Part shown: positions 36,266-50,917 of the stretch, one piece after another
Layout: every line of letters starts with the position of its first letter
Numbering within the stretch: the stretch's first letter is position 1
From: Hemibagrus wyckioides
Taxonomy: Eukaryota; Chordata; Actinopteri; Siluriformes; Bagridae
Direction: 5' to 3'
Assembly: GCF_019097595.1 (NCBI RefSeq)
Contig: NC_080719.1
Span: 17,703,001-17,767,000, forward strand
DNA length: 64,000 nt
Translations under genes and position numbers: made by a program
Notes under the pieces: model-generated
Told to the model about the DNA's origin: nothing
The model's input: only the letters and a program-made list of their open reading frames with translations
Databases searched by the model: none

Positions 36266-37075
36266 GGGGGAGGAAACAGTGGGACTTTTCTTTCCCTAGT
36301 AACGATTACTCATGCCTCATGCCTGAAACCTCCTTACAGTCTAAAGTTCGGAGGACTTAGGGACTATTAATAGCCTCCTAAAGTGGCTATTTTTAGTCCA
36401 GCGTGGCTATATTTATTCTTAAGGGAGTGGTGGCCTTGTGGAATAAATATAGAAGTGCTCGAGTCCGTAAGAGGCTTACCATAGTCCTCAACTGATTTTC
36501 TTTCCCCACAAGTGGTTTCCCAAAATCAGCCTGTGTCTCTGTGCCTCAACTCAGTTCTTCATTGCAACATTGTAAGTGTGCTATCCAGAGCTGCTAGAGT
36601 AGTGGTTGGGAAGAAGGCAGAATGCAAAGTGTGCAGAAGTAGCCAAAATTACAGGCTGGTTTGGCCCCCACCCCTCTCATCGCAAAGCATTGGCCTTTTT
36701 TTATGTCAAGCATGCTTCTCCACCCCTTACACTAAACACAGGCCATTCTGTTTGATATATGCCAATCTGCAAAATCTAATGGAGCATCTCCACAAATCTG
36801 ACTGAGCTTTACAATAAGTGCAGTGAAAACACACTTGAATTAAACTTTCTGTTTAGCTTGAACTTATTCTTAAACCTTGACCTATTTGTACTAGCAAGGG
36901 GCTGTTTTTGATGGATTCTACAAAGCACTGTAAGTCGCACAGGATTATGGCATTTGAAAAATGCAGTTAAGGCAATGATGATTCATTTTGAGCACAATTT
37001 AAAAACTAGAGCTGAACAAAGAGCAATGTATTTACAGTAACACAATTATATATGAGTTTGAATAGACTGTGTATA
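33956..37075. other. Non-coding stretch with simple repeats
   Basis: Contains a poly(G)/(GA)n stretch at 36203-36262. Chance frames at 35251-35442 and 36512-36805 show no family similarity or splice borders. No gene is supported. Confidence 0.45.
36232..36262. repeat. (GA)n microsatellite
   Basis: GA run of about 15 units flanked by G-rich sequence. Confidence 0.9.
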
Positions 37076-37078
37076 CAT

Positions 37079-37293
37079 GCACTCACCATCCCACTTTATT
37101 AGGAACTTCTGTACAACTGCACGTTCATGCGGTTATCTCAATGCAACTCAATGCAAAAATCATGCAGATGTAGGTCAAGAGCTTCAACTAATGTTCACGT
37201 GATACATCATTATGAAGAAAAGTGTGATCTCTGTAACGGTGGCAGTAACTCTGATCTCTGTAACGGTTGCTGGTGTCAGATGGGCTGGTTTTA

Positions 37294-37346
<53 letters not shown>

Positions 37347-37775
37347 GACATGAGGGACAGTTCTGTTGGTGGAATTGCTGTTGGTTGATAAGAGACAGAC
37401 TAGATGAAAATGGCCTGATATGCCATGAGCTGCAAGAAAGTATATCTATAATCATTCTTTACAACAGTAGTGAGCAGAAAAGCATCTTAGCACAAACATC
37501 GAGTTGGATGAGCTACAACAGCAGAAGACGACTTCAGGTCTCATGCTTGTCAATCAAGAACAGGAGTATGAGGTTATCCTAGGCAAACTGGACAGCTGAG
37601 GATTAGAATAAATGTGACTTTTTCCAGTCTTCAACTGTTCAGTTTGGGTGAGTCTGTGCCCAGGATAGCCTCAGTTTCTTGTTCTTGGCTGACAGAAGTG
37701 GAACCTGATGTGGTCTTCTGCTGTTGTAGCTCATCCACCTCAAGGTTTGATTTCCTGTGGCAGTCATAGTCTGTG
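37079..37775 (+). mobile_element. Tc1-like transposon remnant with fold-back
   Basis: The left end has the terminal core 'CACTTTATTAGGAACTTCTG' type sequence and the 5' untranslated region of the same family as the 6.2 kb copy. Worn transposase sequence follows in plus orientation, interrupted by a TA microsatellite (37295-37340). From about 37619 the sequence switches to the minus orientation of the same transposase part: 37506-37600 and about 37629-37736 are imperfect inverted copies. There is also a 35-base internal duplication near 37208-37266. The frame is destroyed. Confidence 0.7.
37295..37340. repeat. (TA)n microsatellite inside the Tc1 remnant
   Basis: About 23 TA units. Confidence 0.9.
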
Positions 37776-39087
37776 TAGCTTATCCACAATTATACATAGA
37801 ATAGACATAAAAAAAAAGAAGGTGTTCGTTCAAATACCTATAACTTTGCATTGAATGACTTATTGTCCACTCCCAGATTCCAGTGATTAGTTCTTTATTA
37901 AAGGCAAATGAACTTGCTTGATGAACCAGTTGGTTACTGTATGTTACCGTGAGCCTGGAATTGTATCCAGACATTCCAGATATTGTTAGCATTAACTGTC
38001 ATTTATATGTGGTGTGCCTAATGAGAGTGATCTATGCAGGTCTTTACCTTTTAGATCTAGATTTTCACCAACATGACTTACCTATTTCTTAGCTTTAACT
38101 GGAACCCATTTCCTGCAGGGTGCTCAGAGGACTGGAAGTATTTAAACAGCCAGTAATTCCTAATCATGGTTTTCTGATTACTAGATCAATTTTATTCACT
38201 GAGCCACTACTGCCTCAGGTGTTATTGCCTTCATTTTTATTAGTATATATATTACTCTACACTCTGGACAGCCAACTACATTCCGGCCAGTTTGCTAAAT
38301 ATTGGCTTGTTTGTGCCGAGAGCAATTACTGACACAGACTTCATGCACATTCTTTATTCTTTCATAACTGCCTTTCAGTTATTACTTTGTAGAGACCTGG
38401 GAGTTTTTCTGTTAATATTATATGCGTGGAGTAGCTGGTTGACCACTAGGCAGGCCAGTGGTGCTGCTCCGATCTGCTCGTAAAACACATTACATCTAAT
38501 TAGTTTGAGCAATTAGTGGCATTTCAAATTCTCTGAACATGACACATTGATTAGCCAACTAGAAGACAATCTTGCATGAGACACCCAGTGCACTTTTTAT
38601 AGTGGAACAACCATTAATAACGCCTGCTCATTTTGGAGATCAGATACAGATATTAATCGATATGATTCATCACTGTGCAATTTATTCCATCTACACTCCC
38701 ATTCCAACAACATGCTTTTCAGGCCATGTGAGATTTTTTGTGTCTTGAATCCTGTATGTTACTTGACCTTTGATTGAGAAAATGACACTGTGCCCTTTAA
38801 TGTAAATGAAAAATTGGTCCCTGAAAAGCTGTTCTTATTTGTCTATAACTACGAGCTGGAAGAACTGCATGAGTATAAAGAGAGCAAGATTTACTGTATA
38901 CACATGTAGATACATAAAGAGAGGAAGTGAAAGAGAACAGAGAAGAGAATGGTAGCAATTAAACTTAGCACAAATCCTGTGTGGTCTCATTAAGTGTTAA
39001 AAGCAATTACCACCCTGGAAAAATGATTGTGCTATATTTGAACTCAGCCTTCAAACATCATTTATAGCAGAGTGAGATCAAGGGCAA

Positions 39088-39121
<34 letters not shown>

Positions 39122-41140
39122 CGACAGTGGGATGGGCCTGGGCAGACCTTTGGATCTTAAAACTAGCAAACAAAATCCCAAACATATTCTTATTGTTTTA
39201 TTTATATTCCAGTTGTATCCAATTTTAATACCCAAAATGATTATTATATCTTGTATATTTAGGGTAGGTTATGTATCTTTTCAAAAACTAGAACAAGTCA
39301 TGTATTCTTCATCATTTGGACCTTGTATACTTCAAAACACTTCACAGACATTTTTATTGTACAAATGCAACAAACAACCACTTCTGATAGTGAACTTTGC
39401 TGAACCTAAGGCCAAGACTATTGTTTGGCCTTCTGTGCATTTGCCTTTGTTTGGGGCCATGTGTAATTAAAAGGTACGTGTAAAACCAGTGGGAGTGCTT
39501 GCTTAGGACTGGTTTCAGTCAGAGACAGGGGGTTTGCATTAACTCCAGCCCGCTTGACAAACCCAGAGTTAAAAGGAAACCTCAAGTGCAGCCAATCTTG
39601 TGCAACCTCGACCATCCCCACGCCCAGCCACAATCAAGAGGTAATGGGATAAACCGTGACAGCATTATGAGGGTCAAAGTGAGACAGTGGGCTTTACAGG
39701 GTGTGGTGATACTCTGTGATTATAACTGAGCAACAAAGAGACAGTGTTGTGTTGATGCTTTCAATCAGGGTGAATGTTGAAGGCCATGTCAGGGTTGAAT
39801 AAGTGCAGAATTAATTACTTTCAATAAAACAAAGCAGTAGCATACATTCTATAGTCATAGTGTCAAAAATGTATAAAGACCGTATAAAGTTTAAAACAAA
39901 ACATTTTCACTGTATGTGTTTCAGTTGCTTCAGTCCATAATTCAGTTGATTTGGGTTTTAGATTAATTTTATTTGAACTCTTTAGCCCTTAGTTCTGTGT
40001 TGTCTTTTGTAGCTGTGTCTTTATGTAGCTGCAGGGTCCTGGAGGAATTTCAATACACTGTGTACTGCATCAGCTCTTATATGGTTGAAATGTCATTAAA
40101 AGCCTCTTGACTTGACTTGGTATTAAATGTAAGCTCTAATCATACAGTAGGACACAGTTAGTACAACAGCATTCTAAACTGTTACTTAAAAAGGCAAAAA
40201 GTTCTGGCAGAAGCATAAAAGTAAACACTTCTTTGAAAATTGGGACTTTCCTCGAAAGCTTTTTTGGGTCACAAAGTACACAGACAACTCAGGACCTGCA
40301 AAGAGGCAGAATGTATGAGATAAGTTTCCATAGATTATTTACAACTTCCAGTTTGAAAGTCATAAATACCGTAAGTTATTGGCTCTTGTTTTCTTTCAGA
40401 AGTAAATGATTAACAGGTCATGGAGTCTTCGAAGAAAAGAGATCTTCAAAACCTGAGTTTCTGTTTCAAACCTTCAAGATATATGGAAATGCAAAAACAT
40501 TTGCGTTCGTTATTTAGCTGTGAGAAGTAAAGTAAGTGATAACGCTTCTGTTTGCGAATAAAGTATTATTAATCATCATAACTGTGACAAAGAGGAGAAG
40601 ATTGCTTTACGTAAGTGATTAATGACTGCATTCTTCTCATTGAAAAAAACTGGTGGTGTAAAGTGGTGTATCAAAGCAGTGAAAGACTTCACATCAGCAG
40701 GCATATAAATAAATTATTCAAGTGTGCACAAAAATCAACACAAAATATCCAAGTCTTCTACTTATACACACATCAATGGATACGGTGTTCGTTTTCTTTC
40801 TTTTTACTCCACCTGTGAGTCAGCCCTTCACTGTCAACCCCACAAAAACACAGACATGTCCTATTGTCTTATTTGGAATTGGTGGCCAGCCTCCCCAGCT
40901 GGACTGACATCTGTTTTTTTTCCTTCGGGACGTGTGCCACTCCATGTTCTCTGAATGAAGCTCTCCCAAATCTTATTCAGAGGCACGTTTCCAAAATCAC
41001 ACACTCATTACCGGCTTTGTGTCTAATGCTCCGGCTACCAACGAGTCCAATTAATCGCAATTAAGTCCAGACAATGGCGCATAACATGGTCTGTTATTCA
41101 TAGATCTTTGTATTGTTACTGTTATTATTTCTTATACTTA
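37776..41140. other. Non-coding stretch, mostly unassigned
   Basis: A CT run lies at 39091-39118. The end of a possible retroelement is suggested near 40020-40125 by 'CTTGACTTGACTTGG' after an AT-rich tail. The frame at 39072-39470 begins in the CT run and is taken as chance. No exon is supported. Confidence 0.4.
39091..39118. repeat. (CT)n microsatellite
   Basis: About fourteen CT units. Confidence 0.9.
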
Positions 41141-41141
41141 C

Positions 41142-41274
<133 letters not shown>

Positions 41275-43660
41275 TGAATTTAGTTATTTTCTTATATTTA
41301 GTTTAGTTGATTGTATATAAACGTGTGACAAATAAAACTTGAATCTTGAAGTGTAATGTTCAGGGAGCAGCTATCACCATTACATGCTAGCAGGCTAATA
41401 AGCAACATCCACAGGGGACATTATCCCTAAATGTAACACAACATGCTGAAAAAAACCCTGTCATTTTCAAACCTATAATCACAAGTCTAGTTTCTTTGAC
41501 GTCAAACAGCATCACTTGTGTGTTTCCGTCAGTCTAGTATGCGTGTGCCGCTATTAGCATCACAAAGCCTGAGCTAAATCACCCCGTGAACCCCACCACA
41601 TGGCTGACTCACCCCGGTATCCCTAAAATACAGTCTCACCCACAGACCCCCACCCCTCCAACTCGTCTTTCAGGCCAGCCTGTTAACACCCTCCTTTTTC
41701 TCATTATGCTGTCTTTATTTTCTGCCCAACAAAGAAAAAAAGGGAAGGGGAGGGTTGTGGCACTGGAAAGGCAACACATGGCACTGACCTCAAACTGCCG
41801 TTACTGACCAAAAGTGTGACGTTGAGGAGTGAAAAGGCTATTCTGCGCTTTTTCAAAGACACATTTAGCATCTTCCCAGAGACTTGGCAAAAAAATATGC
41901 TATTTCTGTTACGTCTGTATGCCCTTACTAAAATTAAGAGGGTGAAAACAAGAAAAGCATAAAACTGTGGGAGTAAAAAGATTTGGCCCAGACAGGGCAG
42001 AGCTATGAGTCGCTGGCTGGAGAGAATGATCATTTGTTTATTTACAGATGGACACACATGCTCACACAGTCACAAACTCCTACAAATGTGCGTACAGTAT
42101 TTGTGTGACTCACATTCCCCAGAAACTGGAAAAAGCGTCTTGACAGAGGGGAACCATCCCCACTAAAACCATTATAACTAATAATGCTACTGATGGAGCA
42201 GGATACAAGAGATAAACAACAAGGTGTGACTGTCTGATCCCAAACACACACTCACACACACATTTGGTGGTTGTCTCTTTAAGCCCATCATTCACGTGTC
42301 TGCACACCCACATATTTAGCCAAAATCTCAGAAGGCTGGAAAAAGGGGAAATTCACATTCCAGCGAAACAACCACATCAGCCAGCACAAGTTCTGCTTTT
42401 GGAGCTCATTCAGCTCTGAGACGAGGGCCGTGGTCTTAAACTGAAAGGTTTACTCATCATTCTCAATCAGATGGAAGCCAAGCCAGACCCTCCCAAAACT
42501 CTACTCCAAACAAAAGAAGGGTAGATGTTATAAATAAAGCATGCATTTATATGTCAAAAGCCAGTGTTTCAGTAAGAATAGAGAGCTACTCTTTCATTAT
42601 CCCTATCAAAATACATATTTGGTCAGACTCTGGTTTCATTGAAACGTCAGATCCCTCAAAGTGCACACTGAAATAATCATTTGTGACATTAGATTCACTG
42701 ATTCCCTTTGCAGCAGCAGAGCCCCCAATTTATGGGGAATTATAAACAGATTCTTCGGAAATTCAAATATACGATGGACTAGTTTCTGAGAATTTAGTCA
42801 AAGGTCTCTTTGCAGACATAACTGCCTGCCTGACACTGATGTAGCGTGGGTGTATTCCATACTAATGGGCTAAGCGAAACCTGTGGGGACCTCTAAAAGG
42901 CCACGTTTGCACGTAAATGAGAAGCAGTGACAACGGTTTCAACCTAAACTGGAGTGAGATTGAGAGAGACTTATTTTGATGCAGTACAGACTTTTTTTAA
43001 CGTATGCAGCTTTCAGTGAAGCAGAAGTGACACCAACACTTACGCTTCAAATTCTGCAAGACGATCCTTAAACAGCTGGTGTGGCCTGGTGGTGTGGCCT
43101 TAAACAGAGGGTCGTTGTGTCTCTAGTGACTATCTTTCCCAACGCATTGACACACTGTTGACCTGAAGCTTTAACACATAGGAGCATAACATAACAATGT
43201 GTGTAGAAAGTTAACACTGCAATAAGTCTGTATAAAAATGTCTTCCCATATAAATCATCTGAATTTTAAAACTGATTTTCCTACATTTAAAAAAAACTGG
43301 ATGAATTCCTATATTGTATTAATAAAGTAATAAACTTATTAAGACATATGTATGTACGTATGCAGGATTTATTGCAGTAATATACCAGAAGCACTGAATA
43401 ATAGGTGACAATAATGATACTGACATTTTCACAACATAGTGACATTACTACAGTGTTGCAACATTAAAAGTGAACCAGAACAGCACTAAAACATCCAGTT
43501 TTTATGTGCAATGACTCTTCTCCTAAAGGTCATAAAAGCACTGACGTGTCTTAATATGCATGCATTGAGGATAGCTGTATGCCATCAGAGTTTTAGAACA
43601 CTCTTTACACTCATCTTTAGAAGATATAGATACAAATAAACCAGTGGGATCTACAATTAT

Positions 43661-43661
43661 G

Positions 43662-43705
<44 letters not shown>
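43661..43705. repeat. (GA)n microsatellite
   Basis: About 22 GA units with one interruption. Confidence 0.9.
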
Positions 43706-43710
<5 letters not shown>

Positions 43711-46664
43711 CCCCAGGGCAGCCAGGTCAAGGAGCAGTCTGGAGCCTTCTCCTTAAGAAGGGATACAGCCACTTACTGTCATTTACCACCATCACTCTAC
43801 AAACACACCTGCTGCTTTCTAACAGCAGCAAAAACGAATATTGCTCACACGCTTCATCCTAAAGGCTCTTCTAAGTCTCGTGGCCAGTAGACATGTCCTG
43901 ACATGAGCATGCAGGCAGTTAGTGCACTTCAAACAAACGCTGCCTCGTCGGCTTCAACTACTCTCGGTGTATTGTATAGTTTATAACCCATAAGGTAGAG
44001 TCAGGGTAAAAAGAGTTGCTTTTTGTAGCACAAAAGACCGACTATTGTGAAGGGAAGAAGAGAAGCAAAGGCGGGTTTATGTCTTTAAGCAAATGGCTTT
44101 GTAGATGAAGAAATCTATTGATGCTTTTGTGAATTTCCAAATGTGTAATTACTGTTTTTGCGTTAGGCTTGGTGTAGTCTGAAATGGATCATTGGAGATA
44201 AAAAGATCACATACAACATCAAAGAGTTAAGACAACTTGATAAATGATCAGTGTTTTATGGTAGAATGAAACAAGAAAGCTAAAAGCGAAACCACAGATT
44301 CAAGTGTTAAGTAAGGAATCATGCATGATGTGCCATGTTGTTCTTAGAAAGTAATAAATGCCAGGTTGGTGTGACGGGGATTGATGAGAAGCGGAGGATT
44401 ATTTCATCATAAGAGCACTATTGCTTTCAGAGGACAGTGATTTGCCAATTGATTTCAATGTATCATCAGATATATGAGATATATTTAACTTTATTGAACA
44501 TCTGAAACAGATTAAATCCTGTCATCACTTACACTTTAGCAGCTATAAACTGTCGGTCCATCACCAGCCTCTTGTTTTAATTCTCTCTCTTGAATTATGC
44601 TGCATTTGACTAAACATCGTAATTCATCAATTTCAACTATTGACTAGGGAAAAAAAAGTGCCATAAGCTAGAAATTATTACTTGGGACCTCAAATCAGTC
44701 TCCTGAACTCTGTGTAGAAAAAGTGACATTAAAACTAATGAGGTTTATTGGTGGGATGTTGATGTTTTAGCTTGAACGTAATGAAGTTGAAAATGATGAG
44801 CTCTTTCGAGGTGCAATGCATCATTATTGATTGATCCTGAGATAAATGCATAGTATCCTGTCCTGGAGACTCTTTCATGATGAAAAACTTCAGATACCAT
44901 TTGCAAAAGCACTGATACCTGTGATTCTTTCTATAAATATTACATAAACTCCTAAAAAAAAAGCATCACCGTATCAATGATTTATATAAATAACAGCACG
45001 TCTTTTGAATCCATGTTTTGTCTTTGGTTCATGTGGAGAGACCAACGTACAACAAGAAGCATGGAATGAGCACATTAATATAAATCTATTGTATAAAACA
45101 AATAATAGTAAAGTCGGAGCTGTGATGTAATACAAAAACAAATCCATGGCTTCTGATGTGAGAAATCATCAGCGCTGTGGTATAATTGTGCAGCAACAAC
45201 CCCGAAGAGCAGTCAGCTTGCAGCGTGCCTCAGAGGCAGAGCAGAGTCACAGCTGGTGGGTGAGTCACCCCTGACTGAACAAATGTTCCTCTCTGTTTTG
45301 CAGCCCTACACACCCCTGCATGCTCACATGCACAGTCCCAAACCAACAGCTGCTAGGTAGTAAGCTGTGGCCTTGTTTTTGTATGGCATTTCATCTACCT
45401 TCTTTTTCATTTGCCTCACATATTACTTTGAAATCCTGGAAAACCTATCAATGAATCATTCTATAGATTAAATAATTCAATTAGATGAATCAAACATTAG
45501 TTTCTGTGGTAGTCCCATCACTCCATCTCTTTTCTTTTTTTGGAAATTAATTAACTCTTGTTCTTGGAATGTGGCGTGGTCTGGGCAAGAACATTTTGCA
45601 GATGATTATCCGACGCAAAACCTCCCCAAAATAAGCAAATACTATCATTCTAGCCAAGCAGATTGAGATCAGGGACAAAACATTCCCAGCTGAATCACAA
45701 ACACTTTTCTGTCTAGTCTGACGCTGGTACATTAAACAGATACTTGCCAAAATCTTTGGATTCAGGGAACTCCAAACTCCAGGAGCCTTTAACTTGAAAA
45801 TAAATTTACGGAATAAAATCCAGACACTTTCTCAGTAGAGATTTATTTTATGCACAGAATCACACTGTTCAAATATTAGACCCATTATTTAAATATTTAA
45901 TATTTTGGTTATTTATGCCTGCCAGTGTTCCACTGATGCATTAGGTCCAATTTTTGAGTTATAGAGTTTGTATTAAACCCAATAAATTCAAGTGACCAGC
46001 CAATAACTATAATAATTCAACAATAAATATAAAAGTTTGGTAATAGAGGTTTGTAGTGATCACACTTTGAGAACCATCACAATTTAAGGCTGCATATAGT
46101 AGTGTGCCATTCAGCCATATAGTAGTGTGACATTCAGCCATGTACAATAAGAAATGTGTAGGGTTCATGTAAATCACGTGAATGCATGGAGCTGCGGTAA
46201 AAAGTCAACTCAAGACAGTTAATAAAGCTATGGGTGTGTAAGTGAAGACAGCAGGATGTGGAGGGGACAGTGACAAATAATAAAAGAGATGTTCAGGTGT
46301 GGCGAACGCATGAATGAGTAGTAACAAAAACTACGCTGTGACCACAGAGTGAAGAACAAAAAGTTAACATAATGATCATAAAGCTTTGACTCATTTGACA
46401 GAAATAACTCACGGCTCAAGGGAAAACACTTACAGAAAACGTTGCACAAAGAGATTATTTGCAAAAATATTTGCATGGATTTGCATGAGTTTGCATGGCT
46501 CCAGCCAGATGGCCTGTAGCACCGCCCTGACTTTCGTTCCTGTCTGCTATGCTCTGTCTTTGTTCCCTCCCAGTCTGAGACTCAACTGTGAGCAGGGGCT
46601 GTTACTGTCTACGGTTTTTGCAGTCGAGAATTGCGGCACACCCGGGTCTGTCTGGGTCTGGACT

Positions 46665-46725
46665 GAGAGAGAGAGAGAGAGAGAGAGCAAGAGAGAGAGG
46701 GAGGGAAGGAGAGAGAGAGAGAGGA
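46665..46725. repeat. (GA)n-rich purine array
   Basis: Interrupted GA/GGGA units. Confidence 0.85.
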
Positions 46726-49219
46726 AGGTTGTTATTGGATGGCATATTGAAGCGATATATGACAAACATAGACTCATAGTCTTCCACAGAGAATAAGAGA
46801 GAGAGAGAGAAGAAAGTGAGAAAGTTCATCAGTCAGCATTGACTCAGAGGGAAAAACCCAGACATGTGTGGCAAGACAGACAAGAGGGGAAAGACTTTCT
46901 GCACAGGGTAAACAGGACTCAGACCTCCTTATTAAAAAGAAATCTGTGTTTTACACAAATGCTGGCTGTCTGCGTTTTTCCGCCTGTCCCACCATCTCAG
47001 ACAGATTGCTCATGCTTTCTAGACAATGTGACATTCCTTTCACCAAACAGATCAGTGTCTGGATTCTGGATTCTCCCTAAATTCCCTTTCTGTTAAGGTA
47101 TAAACATTCAGTGCTTAGGCAAAAGTCCCCAGCAAAAGCACATGGCAATCCCTCAGCAGTCTATTTTAGGAGCATTAAATTGGAGAATGATGCCTCTGTG
47201 TCTCTGTGTTCAGCATTTCTCTTATGAGCCATATGCCTTAATGTGCGTGAAAGCAACAGCTGGAGAACCGTCAAAGAGAGCTGAATCACACTAGTCAACA
47301 TCATGACAGGTTCGTGTGGACTGTCTCATCCACTTCCACAGCAGACATGAGGTCCTTGAGATCTTATGTAATTCCAAACTGACTCATGTGTCTAATTATA
47401 GGTTTTTTTTGCAGCAAGGCAGTAAAGCTAAAGTGAACGCTATCACTCAGAATAGATGGAGTGCACGTCTGGTCTGACACATCGTGATGCAAGCATACGC
47501 CCAAACACACGTTAATGGTGACCCACTGTTATCCGATTTCAAGCCATTTTTGAAAAAAATAATACAGTGAATCATATTAAAACTGTGACAGCCCCAGAAG
47601 ATCAACGTTTGACTCAACAAATTTCCGGCAATTTGAATGCATGTTTGAAGATTTAAAAGAAATAGAAGCTTCAGAGAGCAAGGCCAAGTTTGCAAAGCAG
47701 TAGTTTATTTATTTATTTATTTTACAAAAACGGGCCTTGAAGAAAAAGAAAATGTTTAAATGGTAAAAATGGTAAGACATCTTGTCTATGCTTGATATTT
47801 TAACGTTCCAAAAGCAATCGCTCAGTTTGTACAGATTGCAGTAGAAGACAAGGATGATCCTGTGCTCTCGAATTCTTCGACAAAAAGTGGATTTCTCCGA
47901 GATGTTCGTTATTTTTTATAGAAGACGGGATTCGGTGCAACATGAACAGAAAGAACTTAACTAAAAACTATAAAATGATTCCATTTTCCTTCAAGTGCTG
48001 CCATTTCCTTTGAAGAGACAAAGGAAACGATTTGACATCTGCTAAGGTAATAACATGAAAATCAGCATTTACATAAGCGTGAGTAATCCATGATGCATTG
48101 CAGAAATTGTCTATGGGTTGGAAGTTGGGGGGGGGAGGTACTGAAGTCAGCAGTCTTTTTCCTTTTTTTAAATAAATAAAAGGCACTGAGTCATTCCCGA
48201 GAACAACACAACCCCCTAAGGCTTATGCTTAACAGACACAGTCAGAAGTTTTATATATTCCTGCCAAATGTTTCCTAAAGGCAACTAGATCAAAGTGATT
48301 AAAATGCTTTCAACTTATACACCAGCAAAGATCATAGAGATACCAAGGAAAGGAATCATACAAGACAGGAGAGCAGTATTAGCTGTCAGAGGCTTCATTT
48401 TGAATTCTATTATGCTGAAGTGAATGATGGTTCACTGCTCAAAAAGTCCCCTTTGATTTAGGTTTCCATTGTGTTGTGTTGTCTGCCAAGCACATGAAAA
48501 TCGTATCCATTTCTTGCTCATGACTAAATATTTCAGTTGCATTTGTACATCATTTTGTGAGAACTCTGGCTTTAAAAAAGGGGAAAAGTGCACAGAGTTC
48601 TGCCAAATTGTTATTGCATAACCACATACCTATTGAGTTTCACATTTCACCTCAACTGATGGCGAACTTGCCTTTTGTGTGAACAAGCCCTCTGAGTGTC
48701 TAAATTTACTTTTCTCCACACAAAGGCCTATTTTAGTTTGATTCCAAAAATTGTTTATATCTGATGTTTGACACCCTCGACTTTGCAGCTAGTTGCTACA
48801 CCCTCTTGGAATTTAGATGCATTCACAGAAGTATCATTCTGGACAAAAAGTTTTCAGGTGTGGTTCTTTTGCCTCCAGAAACCCAAGGTTTGCTTTGTGT
48901 GTCGAGGTGTGCCACCACACACCCACACATGCAGAACTCTATAATATCCAGCTAGCAGAGATGATGAATCAGACGAACAAGGTATGCACAGCTTACAGAA
49001 GAGACTTGTCTACATATTTGTCTAAAGTGTGGGCAGGAATTGTCCTCTTTCGTAGCAGTTACTAAGCACTCCTTCTTAGAGCTCTCAAACTGTGATGTTG
49101 CAAGGACGGCTTTACAGTCAGCTGAAAAAAATCAGGGTGGATCAGGCGAGAGTTGGAGCTCACTCCAGGACAAAAATTCACTTCTTCACCTGTACGCAGG
49201 ACAAGAGACTCTTCTGTAG

Positions 49220-49320
49220 TCAGATTCAGATTCACAGGGTTTTATTGACATGGTAAAAAGGCTTGACATTGCCAAAGCATTGGGAGCATTAAATTACAGA
49301 CATATGCATTAACACACATT
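49220..49320. repeat. Dispersed fish repeat fragment
   Basis: Begins TCAGATTCAGATTCACAGGG and continues with TTTTATTGACATGG, a pattern common at the ends of fish retroelements. Motif recognition only. Confidence 0.35.
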
Positions 49321-50634
49321 TATAAATTTTCTGCATGTTTACAGTGTTGATGTTGTTAGTGGTTGCAGTTTGTCGTGACAGAACAGTAATCATGCACACA
49401 TTTATTTTACATATATTCCTGATCCATTAGTTCCAAGACTCAAAATTTTATTTGTCATATATATATATAGTTCTATACAACTTTCGGTGGCATGAAAACC
49501 CAGCCTAAATCTTCCTTAACCTGTCAATATAAATAAAGAAATAAAATAAAATAAGAATAAACAGAAATAACAATAAATAAGAAAGGAATATAAAAACAAT
49601 ATGATGTGCAGTTATGTTATAACATTAAGTGGAAACGTCATATCATATAATATAGTATGGCATTCAGCTCAGTGTGTTACAACCTTATGCTTTGAATGTG
49701 TAAGAAATATTTCTTACAAACAATGTACCTTAAGGTAATGCAAAGTGTTACTGAATAGCAAAGAAACTACTAACAGCACTGTGCAGATAAAATCTAGATT
49801 ATATCCTGGGTTAACTCCAGCCTGATATAGCTGACCTAATTCAAAAATAGCAGCAAAAACACTTTACACATCATCTTTTGGGGTTGACAAGGACCTTATT
49901 TGATACAGTAATGCTTGCATGCAATGAAATAATTCTACTGACTTGCTATGACTAAATGTTTGCTAGTAATACTATGACTAATAATGCACCTGTAAACAGC
50001 CTGAGCTACTGCCTGCCTAAGAAGATCTTCTTCTGAGTCACTGCGTATCTGCAGTGTGTTGCTAAAAAATACACAAATAAATATCAAATCACAGATGTGG
50101 GGGAATCCCCTTTCACAGTCATCAACTTGCTAGTTCCAAAAAAAGAACTTCTTTTTTTTTTTTTGAAGTGGATTTGGATTAACCCTTACTAACTTATTTC
50201 CTTGCAGGGCAAAGGTTTATAATTTGAGGCTTAATAGCAGTCAGACAGGTGAGAATGTATGTGAATACCATTAGGGTGAGGGGAGTGGGGGACAGGATGA
50301 GAGGATTGACCTCTTTGAGACCTCTGTTAAACTGCCTCAACTGCCTCCCCTCCAAACATACCCCCACCCCCACCCCAACCTACTAACCTCTATGAACACA
50401 CTTCTGAACTCATTATCTATTAGCATGTTTGCAGGATCTTATCTTGACTTGACAGTGATCCTGGAACTGCCCAATCCCCTGAGCTGCAGACAATTTCACT
50501 TCTGATCATGATTTTTGGTTGTCTATTAAATAAACATCAACAATCGACTGCAATTCTTTCAAGCATAGTTATGATTAGACATTTGGCTACTGTGAGATAT
50601 ATCCATTAATTCATCCATCCATCCATATCCATCC

Positions 50635-50908
50635 ACCCTTTCATCCTTCCATCCATCCATCCATTTTCTGTAGAGCTAAACTTACACAAGGACTAGGGGG
50701 ACAAAGTTTGCCAACCCATTGAAGGGTGCAATCACACACACACACACACACTACAGACAAATTAGAGATTTCAGTCAGCTTATCAGGTATGTCATAGGAC
50801 CTCCTGGAGGACACTCTTGAAGCACAGAGAGAACATGCAAACTCCATATACACAGAGCAGAAGCAGGAATTAAACCCCAGAGGAGTGAGGCAAACATGCT
50901 GTTAGATA
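50635..50908 (-). repeat. tRNA-derived SINE-like copy
   Basis: Minus-strand head near 50862-50905 reads CAGCATGTTTGCCTCACTCC, then a B-box-like GGGGTTTAATTCC. The tail at the left end is a run of ATGG units (50640-50665 as CCAT). A CA run lies inside (50732-50751). Confidence 0.65.
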
Positions 50909-50917
50909 TATACGTGG

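Larger units (their letters stand above)
41275..50630. other. Long non-coding stretch
   Basis: Just after the GATA array, 'GACAAATAAAACTTGAATCTTGAA' type sequence (41328-41350) resembles the 3' tail of a fish LINE. GA arrays lie at 43661-43705 and 46665-46725 with a smaller run at 46797-46812. A dispersed-repeat-like block at about 49220-49320 begins TCAGATTCAGATTCACAGGG. The rest is AT-rich and unassigned; frames such as 46386-46796 run through the GA array and are chance. Confidence 0.4.

Noticed and set aside
39072..39470. 132-codon plus-strand frame
   Set aside because: Begins inside a CT microsatellite (Ser/Leu repeat) and has no recognisable domain.
43080..43130. Minus-strand string resembling the NDPLL part of a G-protein gamma subunit
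   Set aside because: Similarity ends after four residues; the expected following motif and the CaaX end are missing.
46386..46796. 136-codon plus-strand frame
   Set aside because: Its C-terminal part is translated from a GA microsatellite (Arg/Glu repeats), and the rest has no similarity or splice border.
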